Positions 24,656-32,762 of a DNA stretch of 64,000 nucleotides are shown here, in pieces; positions within the stretch are counted from its first letter, which is position 1, and every line of letters begins with the position of its first letter. The position numbers and the translations under genes are program-made. Below the pieces are notes generated by a model that saw only the letters and a list, made by a program, of their open reading frames with translations, made no database searches and was not told the origin of the DNA. The DNA is from Rhodococcus sp. 06-462-5. GTDB lineage: Bacteria; Actinomycetota; Actinomycetes; Mycobacteriales; Mycobacteriaceae. Location of the stretch: NCBI RefSeq assembly GCF_002258315.1, contig NZ_NOYD01000061.1, positions 1-64,000 on the forward strand, in the 5' to 3' direction.

Positions 24656-25510
24656 GTGCGAAACAAAACGAGACGGTTCGCGCTCGGAGTTGTCGCAGCC
24701 GTCGTGGCCGCGTTGGCGACGCCCTCCCCTGCGGCCGCGTCGTCGTTCGAGCACGTCAACCTCGGCGACAGCTTCAGCGCAGGAACCGGAGTACTACCGC
24801 TGGCACCGGGGACGCCGCTTCGGTGTCTGCAGTCCGAGCAGAACTTCGCCCACATCGTGGCGCGAACGCAGGATCACGACCTGACCGACGTGAGCTGCGG
24901 TGGTGCAGCCACCGATGACTTCTACAGCCCTCAGTTCGAGGGCGCGCGAGCGCAATTCGATGCGTTGTCGCCGTCCACCGACGTGGTGACCGTGATGATC
25001 GGGGGAAACGACAACGGCGTCTTCTCGGGTGCGATTGCCGCGTGCGTCAGCGCGCTGGCAAACCATCCCGATGCGACGAACCCGTGCGAGCAGCAGAACG
25101 GAAGCACCTTCGAGGACAAGATCGTCGACATCACGTTGCCGTCGATCCGACAGGCGCTGCGCGACATTCACACTCGCGCCCCGGACGCGAAGGTGATCAT
25201 CGTGGGCTACCCGTGGCTCATTCCGGCCGCAAGCACCTGCGAACCGCTGGTTCCCGTGGCGCTGGGAGATGTGCCCTATCTGCGCAACCTTCAGGCCACT
25301 CTGAACGAGGCGGTCCGGCAGGCGGCGGCCGATACCGACACGACATTCGTCGACATGTCCGTGGTGTCGGAGGGGCACGACGCCTGCCAACCCGTCGGGG
25401 TGCGATGGGTGGAACCGCTCCTGTTCGCAGACCAGTTCGTGCCGCTGCACCCCAATGCTCTGGGAGAAGCTGCGATTGCAGCAGCAGTGACCGAGGCCCT
25501 GACGGCCTGA
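24656..25510 (+). CDS. Secreted SGNH-hydrolase (GDSL lipase/esterase)
   Basis: A 284-residue exported esterase. The signal peptide has RNKTRRF then a hydrophobic core and cleavage near AAASS (residue 29). Block I is NLGDSFSAG with Ser39, block III GGNDNG, and block V LHPNALG with the catalytic His; Gly/Asn blocks complete the SGNH set. Six cysteines (LRC, VSCGG, AAC, NPC, STC, DAC) could form three disulfides, as in Streptomyces SGNH lipases. GTG 24656 has AGGGGG 6 nt upstream. It is separated by 2 bp from the convergent VOC gene. Confidence 0.9.
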   Translation: MRNKTRRFALGVVAAVVAALATPSPAAASSFEHVNLGDSFSAGTGVLPLAPGTPLRCLQSEQNFAHIVARTQDHDLTDVSCGGAATDDFYSPQFEGARAQFDALSPSTDVVTVMIGGNDNGVFSGAIAACVSALANHPDATNPCEQQNGSTFEDKIVDITLPSIRQALRDIHTRAPDAKVIIVGYPWLIPAASTCEPLVPVALGDVPYLRNLQATLNEAVRQAAADTDTTFVDMSVVSEGHDACQPVGVRWVEPLLFADQFVPLHPNALGEAAIAAAVTEALTA

Positions 25511-25512
25511 AC

Positions 25513-25902
25513 TCAGTCGTCGATCGGCTGATTCAGAAACCATCGGTGCCCGAACGGGTCGACGAAAACTGCGACCCGGCCTGCGGGTGGGCTGTCCTCG
25601 GGACCACGCGCCATAGCAGTTCCCGCAGCCGACACGCGCTCTGCCAGTCCATCGACGTCGTCGACGACGAGGTGCAGCGACACCGCAGCGCCCCGATTCG
25701 CATCCGGTGCCGCAACGCCGGCAGAGTCGAATTCGTCGGAGATCATCCACCGACCGTCACCGATAGCCAACTCGCAGTGACCGATTCGCCCGTCGTCCAT
25801 GACGATCGGCTCGAACGTGATCTCGGCACCCAACACAGCGACGTACCAATCGATCGCCGCGCGGCAGTCTGCAACGCAGAGGTAGGGAGTCAGCGCGTTC
25901 AC
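25513..25902 (-). CDS. VOC-superfamily (glyoxalase-like) protein
   Basis: A 129-residue single-domain glyoxalase/bleomycin-resistance fold protein, with TPYLCVADCRAAIDWYVAVLG and the terminal VFVDPFGHRWFLNQP signature. It resembles the PhnB-like branch. GTG 25902 overlaps the stop of the MerR-VOC gene (GTGA). It is probably a metal-dependent enzyme or a ligand-binding resistance protein; the fused VOC domain in the regulator next door suggests the two bind the same compound. Confidence 0.85.
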   Translation of the reverse strand: MNALTPYLCVADCRAAIDWYVAVLGAEITFEPIVMDDGRIGHCELAIGDGRWMISDEFDSAGVAAPDANRGAAVSLHLVVDDVDGLAERVSAAGTAMARGPEDSPPAGRVAVFVDPFGHRWFLNQPIDD

Positions 25903-26693
25903 GGCCCCACCGTTTCGGCGAGTGCAGTCTGGAACGACCACAGATGCCCCTCGGGGTCACGCACGCTGTACTCACGGACGCCGTAGGGCATATCTGTGGG
26001 CGTGTAGTCGATCGGTGCCCCGCTTGCCGCCACACGAGCGTGGTGGGCATCGACGTCGTCGACGAGGATCGCAAGCGATGCGGTGACGGCACCGGTTGTC
26101 AACGGCGACACCATCCGGTGCTCAGGGGCCTCGCGGTGTAGCCAGACCACGCCGTCCCCCGCATGAACCTCTCCGTGCACCGCCCTCTCTCCGTCGTACT
26201 CGATCGGGCCTGGTGCCAGTCCGAAAACGTCGACGAGGAAGGAGTGGGCTGCTGCGATGTCGCGATAGACCAGCAACGTGGTGCGTCTGGTCAACGCGGG
26301 CTCGTCGGTCGACAGGCCCGACAGCAGGTCCAGCAGCGCGTCGTCGTTCGGACGAGAACCCTGCAGGAGCCTGTCCTCGACTGCCCGAACCCGTTCTCGC
26401 ACCCGGGCGAGCTCTGCCATCCGGTGGTCCAGGTCGGCCAGATGCTGCCGAGTCAGGTGCTGGAGATCCATCGCTTCCGGATCGACATCGGCAAGCGGAG
26501 TGCCCAATTCGCGGAGCAGCCGAATTCGGTACAACCGATCGAGATCTCCCCCGTCGTACCGACGCCTGCCCCCTCCGTCTCGGTCCGGAGCCAGCAGACC
26601 CAACTCCTCGTAGTAGCGCAACGTGCGCTCGGTGAGGCCGGTTCGACGGGCAACGTCACCGATGCCCAACGTGGTGGAATCGCTGCTGTTCAT
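25899..26693 (-). CDS. MerR regulator fused to a VOC (glyoxalase-like) domain
   Basis: A 264-residue fusion. Residues 8-75 form a MerR winged helix (LGIGDVARRTGLTERTLRYYEELGLL core, quoted only in part as GIGDVARRTGLTERTLRYY), then a dimerisation coiled coil (about 78-115), then a VOC domain (about 135-255) ending YSVRDPEGHLWSFQTAL. MerR proteins normally end in a small effector domain; here a VOC fold takes that place and probably binds an antibiotic or aldehyde. It is cotranscribed with a separate VOC protein downstream. Confidence 0.85.
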   Translation of the reverse strand: MNSSDSTTLGIGDVARRTGLTERTLRYYEELGLLAPDRDGGGRRRYDGGDLDRLYRIRLLRELGTPLADVDPEAMDLQHLTRQHLADLDHRMAELARVRERVRAVEDRLLQGSRPNDDALLDLLSGLSTDEPALTRRTTLLVYRDIAAAHSFLVDVFGLAPGPIEYDGERAVHGEVHAGDGVVWLHREAPEHRMVSPLTTGAVTASLAILVDDVDAHHARVAASGAPIDYTPTDMPYGVREYSVRDPEGHLWSFQTALAETVGP

Positions 26694-26747
26694 ACGGGCA
26701 ACGGTAGAACCTCACGCCACGTCAGGAGCAAACTCCGCCGATCCGGA

Positions 26748-28040
26748 TCACACGTCCTCGAGTCGAATTCCCTTGGTTTCCTTCATGTAGAAGCACGCGA
26801 CACCGGTCATCGCGGCCAGGAACATGATGTACACGCCGAAGACCCAGCCCAGATCCAACCCGAGGAACAGCTGGTTGAGATACGGCGCAGTTCCGCCGAA
26901 CACCGCCACCGAGAACGAGTACGCGAATCCGATTGCCTGCGTGCGGAGTCGCGTGGGGAAGCTCTCCGACAGTGTCGACGACAGAATCGAGGCAGGGACG
27001 GCGATGACGAGCAGCGCAACCGTCGACGGGAGCAGTAGTGTCCACCACTGCGTCGAGATCATCATCGTCAGTGGGATCTGCAGAACGAACATCAACACGG
27101 CGAAGGCGGCCAGCATCGGCCGACGACCGATCGAATCCGAGAGACGACCGAAGAACGGCAGCGACACCAACGCGATCAACTGAGCGATGACCAGCATCCA
27201 GTACGCGGTGTCGGGGTTCATCCCACGCTGTGTGATGGCGAACGTCGACACGTACGAGGTCCAGGTGTAGTGCGCCGCTGTGATTCCCGACGTCATCCCG
27301 ATCATCAACACGATTGCCTTCACAACCGTCTTGCGTGCGATCGGTGCCTGTTCGACCTTGTTCTGCTCCGAATCGAAGACGTCGCTCTCGTCCATGTTCT
27401 TGCGGAGGTACAGAGCGAACAGCGCGAGGAGTGCACCCAGCAGGAACGGTATGCGCCAACCCCATTGGCCGACAGCAGATTCGGACAGCGTCGAGGTGAT
27501 GACCCCACCGACCGTGTATGCCAGTGCCGAGCCACCGAAGATCGCGACGAACGCGACGCTTCCCCACATGCCTCGACGGTTCGGTGGCGCGATCTCGCCG
27601 ACGTAGGAGTAGGCCGTCGCCGACTCGCCGCCGTGCGCGAAACCCTGCATGACGCGGGCGAGCAGCAGCAGTACCGATGCCCAGGCCCCGATCGCACCGT
27701 AGGTGGGCATGATGCCGATCAGCAGGCTTCCGGCTGCCATCATCAGCATGGTGGTGACGAGAACGAACTTGCGCCCCTTCTTGTCTGCGATCCGGCCGAA
27801 CACGATGCCGCCGAGCGGCCGCATCAGGAATCCGACGGCGAACACCGCCAACGTGGACAGCAGGGCCGAGACCGGATCGCTCTGGCTGAACATCGCCGCG
27901 GCGATGAACGGTGCGAACACCGCGTAGGCGCTCCACTCGTACCATTCGAGTACGTTGCCGATCGTGCTGGCGAACAACGACTTCTTCCGCGAGGAGATGT
28001 CCGGTGCCGAGCGGGTGTCGCGGGGTGATCCAACGGTCAT
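26748..28040 (-). CDS. MFS transporter, metabolite:H+ symporter type
   Basis: A 430-residue 12-helix permease of the MHS group (KgtP, ProP, ShiA relatives). Marks are the TM1 GNVLEWYEWSAY, the loop FGRIADKKGRKFVLV (RxGRR-type), QGFAHGGESATAYSYVGEIAP and RLSDSIGRRPML. MHS transporters import carboxylates, betaines or shikimate by proton symport. Its ATG overlaps the stop of the CoA ligase (ATGA), so it is cotranscribed and probably takes up the acid the ligase activates. Confidence 0.9.
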   Translation of the reverse strand: MTVGSPRDTRSAPDISSRKKSLFASTIGNVLEWYEWSAYAVFAPFIAAAMFSQSDPVSALLSTLAVFAVGFLMRPLGGIVFGRIADKKGRKFVLVTTMLMMAAGSLLIGIMPTYGAIGAWASVLLLLARVMQGFAHGGESATAYSYVGEIAPPNRRGMWGSVAFVAIFGGSALAYTVGGVITSTLSESAVGQWGWRIPFLLGALLALFALYLRKNMDESDVFDSEQNKVEQAPIARKTVVKAIVLMIGMTSGITAAHYTWTSYVSTFAITQRGMNPDTAYWMLVIAQLIALVSLPFFGRLSDSIGRRPMLAAFAVLMFVLQIPLTMMISTQWWTLLLPSTVALLVIAVPASILSSTLSESFPTRLRTQAIGFAYSFSVAVFGGTAPYLNQLFLGLDLGWVFGVYIMFLAAMTGVACFYMKETKGIRLEDV

Positions 28041-29653
28041 GGGGTGCCACTTTCACTCGAGTGAGTCTGTGCTGAAACAGGTTTGAGGGCTGCGCGACGA
28101 ATCTTCCCGGTCTGCGTCTTGGGCAGCTCGTCGATGACGTGTATTTCTTTCGGACGTTTGTAGGCAGCGAGCCGATCACGCGCGAAAGCCATCAGCTCGT
28201 CCGTGGTCACGGCCGAACCACTGCGGACCGACACGTAGGCGACCACCGATTCCCCCTGATAGGTGTCGGGACGACCGACCACGGCTGCCTCGAACACCAT
28301 CGGGTGTTCGTAGAGGGTGTCCTCGACCTCTCGGGGCCAGACCTTGTATCCGGAGACGTTGATCTGGTCCTTGAGACGGTCGACGAGATAGACCCAGCCC
28401 TGTTCGTCGATGATCGCTACGTCCCCGGTGTGCAGGCGGCCTTCGGGCATCGTCGACGCCGACGCCTCCGGGTTCTGCCAGTAGCCCGAGACCACCTGCG
28501 GCCCGGACACTTCCAACTCGCCGGCAATCCCCGGTTCGGTGGGTACCCCGGTGGGATCGAGTGTGCGCAACTGCACGCGGGGAAGCGGCAGTCCGACGGA
28601 GAGCGATCCACTCGACGCGTCCACCGGTGCCCGGAGTCCGGGCGGTACCGCGATCACGCCTGCGGTGGTCTCGGTCATTCCGTACGCATTGTGGATGTAG
28701 CAACCGAACTCGGCCTCGAACGCGGAGACGGTGGCGGGCGGAATGGGTGCGCCGCCGGAGTACAGCGCCTTGACGGAGGCGAAATGTCTGCGGTCCGCGC
28801 CCGGGCTCTCGGAGATCGCGTTGAACACGGTGATGGACCCGATGGTGTACGTGACTCGATGCTCGACGAAGGCGTCCAACGTGACGCCGGCGTGGAAGCG
28901 GTGAGCGAACACGAGCACGCAATCGCGCACCAGAGCCACAGCAGCGTCGAGCATGGCACCGGTGATGTGAAACAGCGGTGCGACGGCGAAGACGACGTCG
29001 CCGTCCTCGGTACCGGCACGCTCACCGAAGTCCGAGGCCGTCGCGAACGCGTTGGCGTGCGATATCCGAGCCCCCTTGGGCGGCCCCGTGGTTCCGGAGG
29101 TGTAGGCCAACAGCGCAAGATCGTCCGGCTGCGGTGCAAATTCGTCCAGCACTCGACCGCGGTATGCCTCGACGAGGCCGAGCATGTCGTTCTCGGGTGT
29201 GGGCGTGACACGCGTCGTCGCGGCGAACACACGCGGATCGTTGCGAGTCTGCAGATCCAGTCCGCTGGTGCTCACGAAGAACCGAATCGTACTGCCCTGC
29301 AACGATATTTCGAGCTCACCGAGATCCGACTCGTCGCACACGAGGGCGACGGGCTCCGCGTCGTCGAGCAGGTGTCGCAGTTCTCGGTTGCGGTACATCG
29401 GATTCAGGATCAGAGCTACGGCACCGATCTTCCACAGCGCCAAGAACGTCAGTGCGTAGTGCGGAACGTTCTGCAGGTAGATGCCGACGCGGTCGCCGGG
29501 GTTCACACCGCGGTCCGCGAACGCGGCAGCGAGAGCATCGGAGGCCTCGTCGACCTCGCGGGCGGTGAGAACGGCATCGAAGTACGCCAACGCAGGTCGG
29601 TCGGGCGACCGAAACACCCGGGCGCGCCAGGCATCGAGGATGGTGAGGGGCAT
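28037..29653 (-). CDS. Acyl-CoA synthetase (AMP-forming)
   Basis: A 538-residue ANL-family ligase. Motifs: YTSGTTGPPKGARISH (A3, P-loop), NAYGMTETTAGV (A5), GRLHTGDVA (A7), DRLKDQINVSGYKVWPREVE (A8) and the C-terminal Lys in PKTQTGKIRR. It joins a free acid to CoA with ATP. It is the first gene of an operon with the MHS transporter, and a 23-bp operator shared with the dehydrogenase operon lies 41 nt upstream of its start. With the ACAD and APH-type kinase nearby, a 4-hydroxyacid or branched/aromatic acid substrate is plausible. Confidence 0.9.
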   Translation of the reverse strand: MPLTILDAWRARVFRSPDRPALAYFDAVLTAREVDEASDALAAAFADRGVNPGDRVGIYLQNVPHYALTFLALWKIGAVALILNPMYRNRELRHLLDDAEPVALVCDESDLGELEISLQGSTIRFFVSTSGLDLQTRNDPRVFAATTRVTPTPENDMLGLVEAYRGRVLDEFAPQPDDLALLAYTSGTTGPPKGARISHANAFATASDFGERAGTEDGDVVFAVAPLFHITGAMLDAAVALVRDCVLVFAHRFHAGVTLDAFVEHRVTYTIGSITVFNAISESPGADRRHFASVKALYSGGAPIPPATVSAFEAEFGCYIHNAYGMTETTAGVIAVPPGLRAPVDASSGSLSVGLPLPRVQLRTLDPTGVPTEPGIAGELEVSGPQVVSGYWQNPEASASTMPEGRLHTGDVAIIDEQGWVYLVDRLKDQINVSGYKVWPREVEDTLYEHPMVFEAAVVGRPDTYQGESVVAYVSVRSGSAVTTDELMAFARDRLAAYKRPKEIHVIDELPKTQTGKIRRAALKPVSAQTHSSESGTP

Positions 29654-29693
29654 CGAGGACTCTTTCGATCGAACGTTGGCCTGACCGAGATCG

Positions 29694-29716
29694 ACCGACC
29701 GAACACTCGCTCGGTC
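29694..29716. promoter_or_regulatory. TetR operator copy 1, upstream of the CoA ligase/MFS operon
   Basis: The dyad CGACCGA-N8-TCGGTCG (29696-29717) is embedded in a 23-bp sequence that recurs, in exact reverse complement, at 30473-30495. A second 9-bp arm pair ATCGACCGA/TCGGTCGAT spans 29690-29719. It lies between the ligase start and the TetR gene and is the probable binding site of that regulator. Confidence 0.75.
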
Positions 29717-29805
29717 GATAGATGCCAGTGTTACGGATCACAGTAGAAGTGTCAACCGGGTGCTTCCGGGACCACACCCGCCGCCCGGCCATCTACGGTG
29801 GGCGC

Positions 29806-30423
29806 ATGACCGCGACCTCCACCTGGCGAACGTACGAGGGCTCGAACCTCTCCCCTGCCTTGTCGTCGGCGTTGAAGACGTTCGTGGAACAGGGCTACCA
29901 CGGAACATCGGTGCGGCAGATCGCAGCGGAAGCCGGGTTGTCGGTTCCCGGGCTCTACCACCACTTTCCGTCGAAGCAGGCTCTTCTGGTGGGCATCATG
30001 GACGCGGCGATGGACGAGCTGTTGGAACGAACTCGATCGGCCGAGGCCGGTGCCGGTGCGTCGCCGAGTGACCGTTTCGACGCCGTCGTCGAATCGCTAC
30101 TGCTGTTCCACATTCACAGGCGCGACGCCGCATTCGTGTGCTCGACGGAAATCCGCAGCCTGGATCCCGGAAACCGCTCCGCCTACATCGCCAAACGCGA
30201 CGAGGAACAACGACTGCTCGACGCGATCGTCGCGGCCGGTGTCGATGCAGGCCTGTTCGACACTCCGCACCCGAGGGACGCCAGTCGAGCCGTGACGACG
30301 ATGTGTGTCGGTGTGGCAACGTGGTATCGACCGAACGGGCCGTTGTCGCCTAGCGAGCTGGTGGCGGTCTATCTCGACATCGCCCGTCGTACGGTCGGTG
30401 CGGCGACCGGCGGGCAGGGGTAG
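29806..30423 (+). CDS. TetR-family regulator of the ligase/dehydrogenase locus
   Basis: A 205-residue TetR protein with helix-turn-helix TSVRQIAAEAGLSVPGLYHH (about 33-52) and a TetR_C-type effector domain. It is encoded between two divergent operons that share a 23-bp operator, so it most likely represses both and responds to the acid or acyl-CoA. A TACGGT -10-like element ends 6 nt before the ATG with no ribosome-binding site, pointing to a leaderless transcript. Confidence 0.87.
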   Translation: MTATSTWRTYEGSNLSPALSSALKTFVEQGYHGTSVRQIAAEAGLSVPGLYHHFPSKQALLVGIMDAAMDELLERTRSAEAGAGASPSDRFDAVVESLLLFHIHRRDAAFVCSTEIRSLDPGNRSAYIAKRDEEQRLLDAIVAAGVDAGLFDTPHPRDASRAVTTMCVGVATWYRPNGPLSPSELVAVYLDIARRTVGAATGGQG

Positions 30424-30472
30424 CCGCCCGGGAATCCTTGACCCGACCGAATGATTGTGCCAATCTTCCAGT

Positions 30473-30495
30473 GACCGAGCGAGTGTTCGGTCGGT
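30473..30495. promoter_or_regulatory. TetR operator copy 2, upstream of the dehydrogenase/kinase operon
   Basis: This is the exact 23-bp reverse complement of 29694-29716 and contains the same GACCGAG...TCGGTCG dyad. It begins 49 nt after the TetR stop and ends 19 nt before the start of the acyl-CoA dehydrogenase, a position suited to repression of that operon. Confidence 0.75.
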
Positions 30496-30514
30496 AACGG
30501 AATGGGAGCGCATC

Positions 30515-31726
30515 GTGGCCATCGATCTGACGTACGAACCCGATATCGAGAAGCTGATCGATCGCACGCGCACGTTCACCCGCCATCATGTGCTTCCCAT
30601 CGAAGACCGATTCCTGGGCAATGTCGCCGACGCCGGGGGCGACGATCTGCGCATCGAGATGCAGGCGGCCGCGAAGGACGCAGGCGTCTTCGCGCCGCAC
30701 GCGCCGATCGAATACGGCGGCCACGGGCTGTCGATGAGCGACCGGGCACCGGTGTTCGAAGAAGCCGGCTACTCGCTGTTCGGTCCGATCGCACTCAACC
30801 TCGGTGCCCCCGACGAAGGCAACGTCCACATGCTCGCTCACATCGCGTCGGCAGCACAGAAAGAGCAGTTTCTCGCTCCGCTCGCACGCGGTGACGTGCG
30901 GTCGGCTTTCGCGATGACCGAACCCGCGCCGGGTGCCGGTTCAGATCCCGCGGCGCTCACCACCGCAGCCGAGCGGGTCGAGGGTGGCTGGAAGATCAAC
31001 GGGCACAAGTGGTTCATCACCGGTGCCGACGGCGCAGGCTTCTTCATCATCATGGCTCGCACCTCGGGCGCGCCCGGCGATCGCGGCGGGGCCACGATGT
31101 TCCTGGCACCCGCCGACACCGCAGGCATCAGGGTCGGCCGACACATCGGCACTCTGGACAAAGCGATGATCGGCGGTCACTGCGAGGTGTTCTTCGAGAA
31201 CGTGTTCGTGCCCGACGAGAACGTGCTCGGTGCCGTCGACGAGGGTTTCGCCTACGCCCAGGTTCGGTTGGGCCCTGCCCGAATGACGCACGTGATGCGT
31301 TGGCTCGGTGCCTCCCGCCGTGCGCACGACATCGCCGTCGCACAGGTCGCCGAGCGTGAAGGCTTCGGCGGAAAACTCGGAGACCTCGGCATGGTGCAGA
31401 AGATGGTCGCGGACAACGAGATCGACATCGCGGCCACCAGGGCGCTGCTGACGGTGGCGTGCTTCGAGTTGGACCGAGGTGGGCACGCGGCCAACGAGAC
31501 GTCGATCGCCAAGACCTTCGCGGCCGAGGCCATCTTCCGTATCGTCGACCGCAGTATCCAGATGTGTGGGGGTCTCGGGGTTTCCGACGATCTTCCGTTG
31601 GCCAGGCTTTCCCGCGAAGTGCGCCCGTTCCGCGTGTACGACGGCCCGTCCGAGGTACACCGGTGGGCCATCGCCAAGCGGACTATCGGTGCAGCCAAGC
31701 GCGCAGCGCGAGAGGCACAGTCGTGA
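30515..31726 (+). CDS. Acyl-CoA dehydrogenase, ACAD10/11-like branch
   Basis: A 403-residue FAD-dependent dehydrogenase with MTEPAPGAGSDPAAL, GHKWFITGADGAGFFI, MCGGLGVSDDLPLARL and the C-terminal YDGPSEVHRWAIAKR. The last motif (G-P-x-E-V-H-R) is typical of the group paired with APH-type kinases, which in ACAD10/11 act on 4-hydroxyacyl-CoA after phosphorylation. GTG 30515 has GGGAG 6 nt upstream. Its stop overlaps the kinase start (GTGA). A shared operator lies just upstream. Confidence 0.9.
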   Translation: MAIDLTYEPDIEKLIDRTRTFTRHHVLPIEDRFLGNVADAGGDDLRIEMQAAAKDAGVFAPHAPIEYGGHGLSMSDRAPVFEEAGYSLFGPIALNLGAPDEGNVHMLAHIASAAQKEQFLAPLARGDVRSAFAMTEPAPGAGSDPAALTTAAERVEGGWKINGHKWFITGADGAGFFIIMARTSGAPGDRGGATMFLAPADTAGIRVGRHIGTLDKAMIGGHCEVFFENVFVPDENVLGAVDEGFAYAQVRLGPARMTHVMRWLGASRRAHDIAVAQVAEREGFGGKLGDLGMVQKMVADNEIDIAATRALLTVACFELDRGGHAANETSIAKTFAAEAIFRIVDRSIQMCGGLGVSDDLPLARLSREVRPFRVYDGPSEVHRWAIAKRTIGAAKRAAREAQS

Positions 31727-32748
31727 GCGAACTGCCGGGCATGAATCGCGATGCGCTGGAACGGTTCCTACGAGACCGGGGAATCGACGTCGACGGCGCA
31801 CTGTCGGTCGAGATGATCAGCGGTGGTAGGTCCAACCTCACCTACCGGGCGTACGACGACACCTCGACCTGGGTCGTCCGTCGACCTCCCACCAGTGGGC
31901 TGACGCCCTCCGCGCACGACATGGCCCGGGAGTGGGCCGTCACCGAGGCGCTGGCGGGCACCGATGTACCGGTCGCTCCAACCGTCGCGTTCGACCGAGA
32001 CGGTTCGACGTTGGGTGCGCCCATGACCGTCGTGGAGTTCGTCCCGGGTCGAGTGGTCCGCACGCGCGAGGATCTCGACGATCTGACGGACGAGCAGGTC
32101 AGTGCCAATGCCGCAGAGCTGGTTCGAGTTCTCGCGCGACTGCATGCGGTGGATCCGGGCGCTGTCGGCCTGGACACCTTCGGCCGACCCGACGGGTTCG
32201 TCGCGCGGCAGGTTGCGACGTGGGCTCGGCAGTGGGAGCGAGTCAAGACTCGCGACCTCCCCGACGTCGAACGATTGCATCGCGCGCTCGAGGCGGCGAT
32301 ACCGGCAGGATCCGTGTCGTCCATCGTGCACGGTGACTATCGGGTCGACAACACCATTCTCGACGCCGATGACGTCGGTTCCGTTGCCGCGGTGGTGGAC
32401 TGGGAGATGTCGACACTCGGCGATCCCCTGACCGACGTGGCACTGATGTGCATCTACCGCCAACCGGTCTTCGATGCAGTCCTCGGCGCGGACGCTGCGT
32501 GGACGAGCGATCGATATCCCTCGGCGGCGGACCTCGCACAACACTATGCAGTGGAATCCGGTCGAGAACTTCACGATTGGGGCTTCTACCTCGCCCTCGC
32601 CAATTTCAAGCTCGGAGTGATCGGCGAGGGAATCACCCACCGCGCGCTGTCGGGCTCCGACACCGGGGCCGGTGCAGGCAACGCCGCAGAGGCCACCGGG
32701 GAGTTCATCGCGGCCGGGCTACGAGCACTCGCAGGAACCATCGACTGA
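31723..32748 (+). CDS. APH-family phosphotransferase, ACAD10/11-partner type
   Basis: A 341-residue kinase-fold protein with the Brenner catalytic motif VHGDYRVDNTI, the metal-binding DWEMSTLGDPLTD and N-terminal GGRSNLTY/WVVRRPP. This is the subgroup fused to the dehydrogenase in mammalian ACAD10/ACAD11 and acting as LvaA in Pseudomonas levulinate catabolism, where it phosphorylates a 4-hydroxyacyl-CoA. Its start overlaps the dehydrogenase stop by 4 nt. Together the two may remove a 4-hydroxyl group by phosphorylation and elimination, giving an enoyl-CoA. It is unlikely to be an antibiotic kinase. Confidence 0.88.
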   Translation: MSELPGMNRDALERFLRDRGIDVDGALSVEMISGGRSNLTYRAYDDTSTWVVRRPPTSGLTPSAHDMAREWAVTEALAGTDVPVAPTVAFDRDGSTLGAPMTVVEFVPGRVVRTREDLDDLTDEQVSANAAELVRVLARLHAVDPGAVGLDTFGRPDGFVARQVATWARQWERVKTRDLPDVERLHRALEAAIPAGSVSSIVHGDYRVDNTILDADDVGSVAAVVDWEMSTLGDPLTDVALMCIYRQPVFDAVLGADAAWTSDRYPSAADLAQHYAVESGRELHDWGFYLALANFKLGVIGEGITHRALSGSDTGAGAGNAAEATGEFIAAGLRALAGTID

Positions 32749-32762
32749 CGCGAAAACCACTG

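Noticed and set aside
31723-32748. APH-fold gene as an aminoglycoside resistance kinase
   Set aside because: It is coupled to an acyl-CoA dehydrogenase and has the sequence traits of the ACAD10/11 partner branch.
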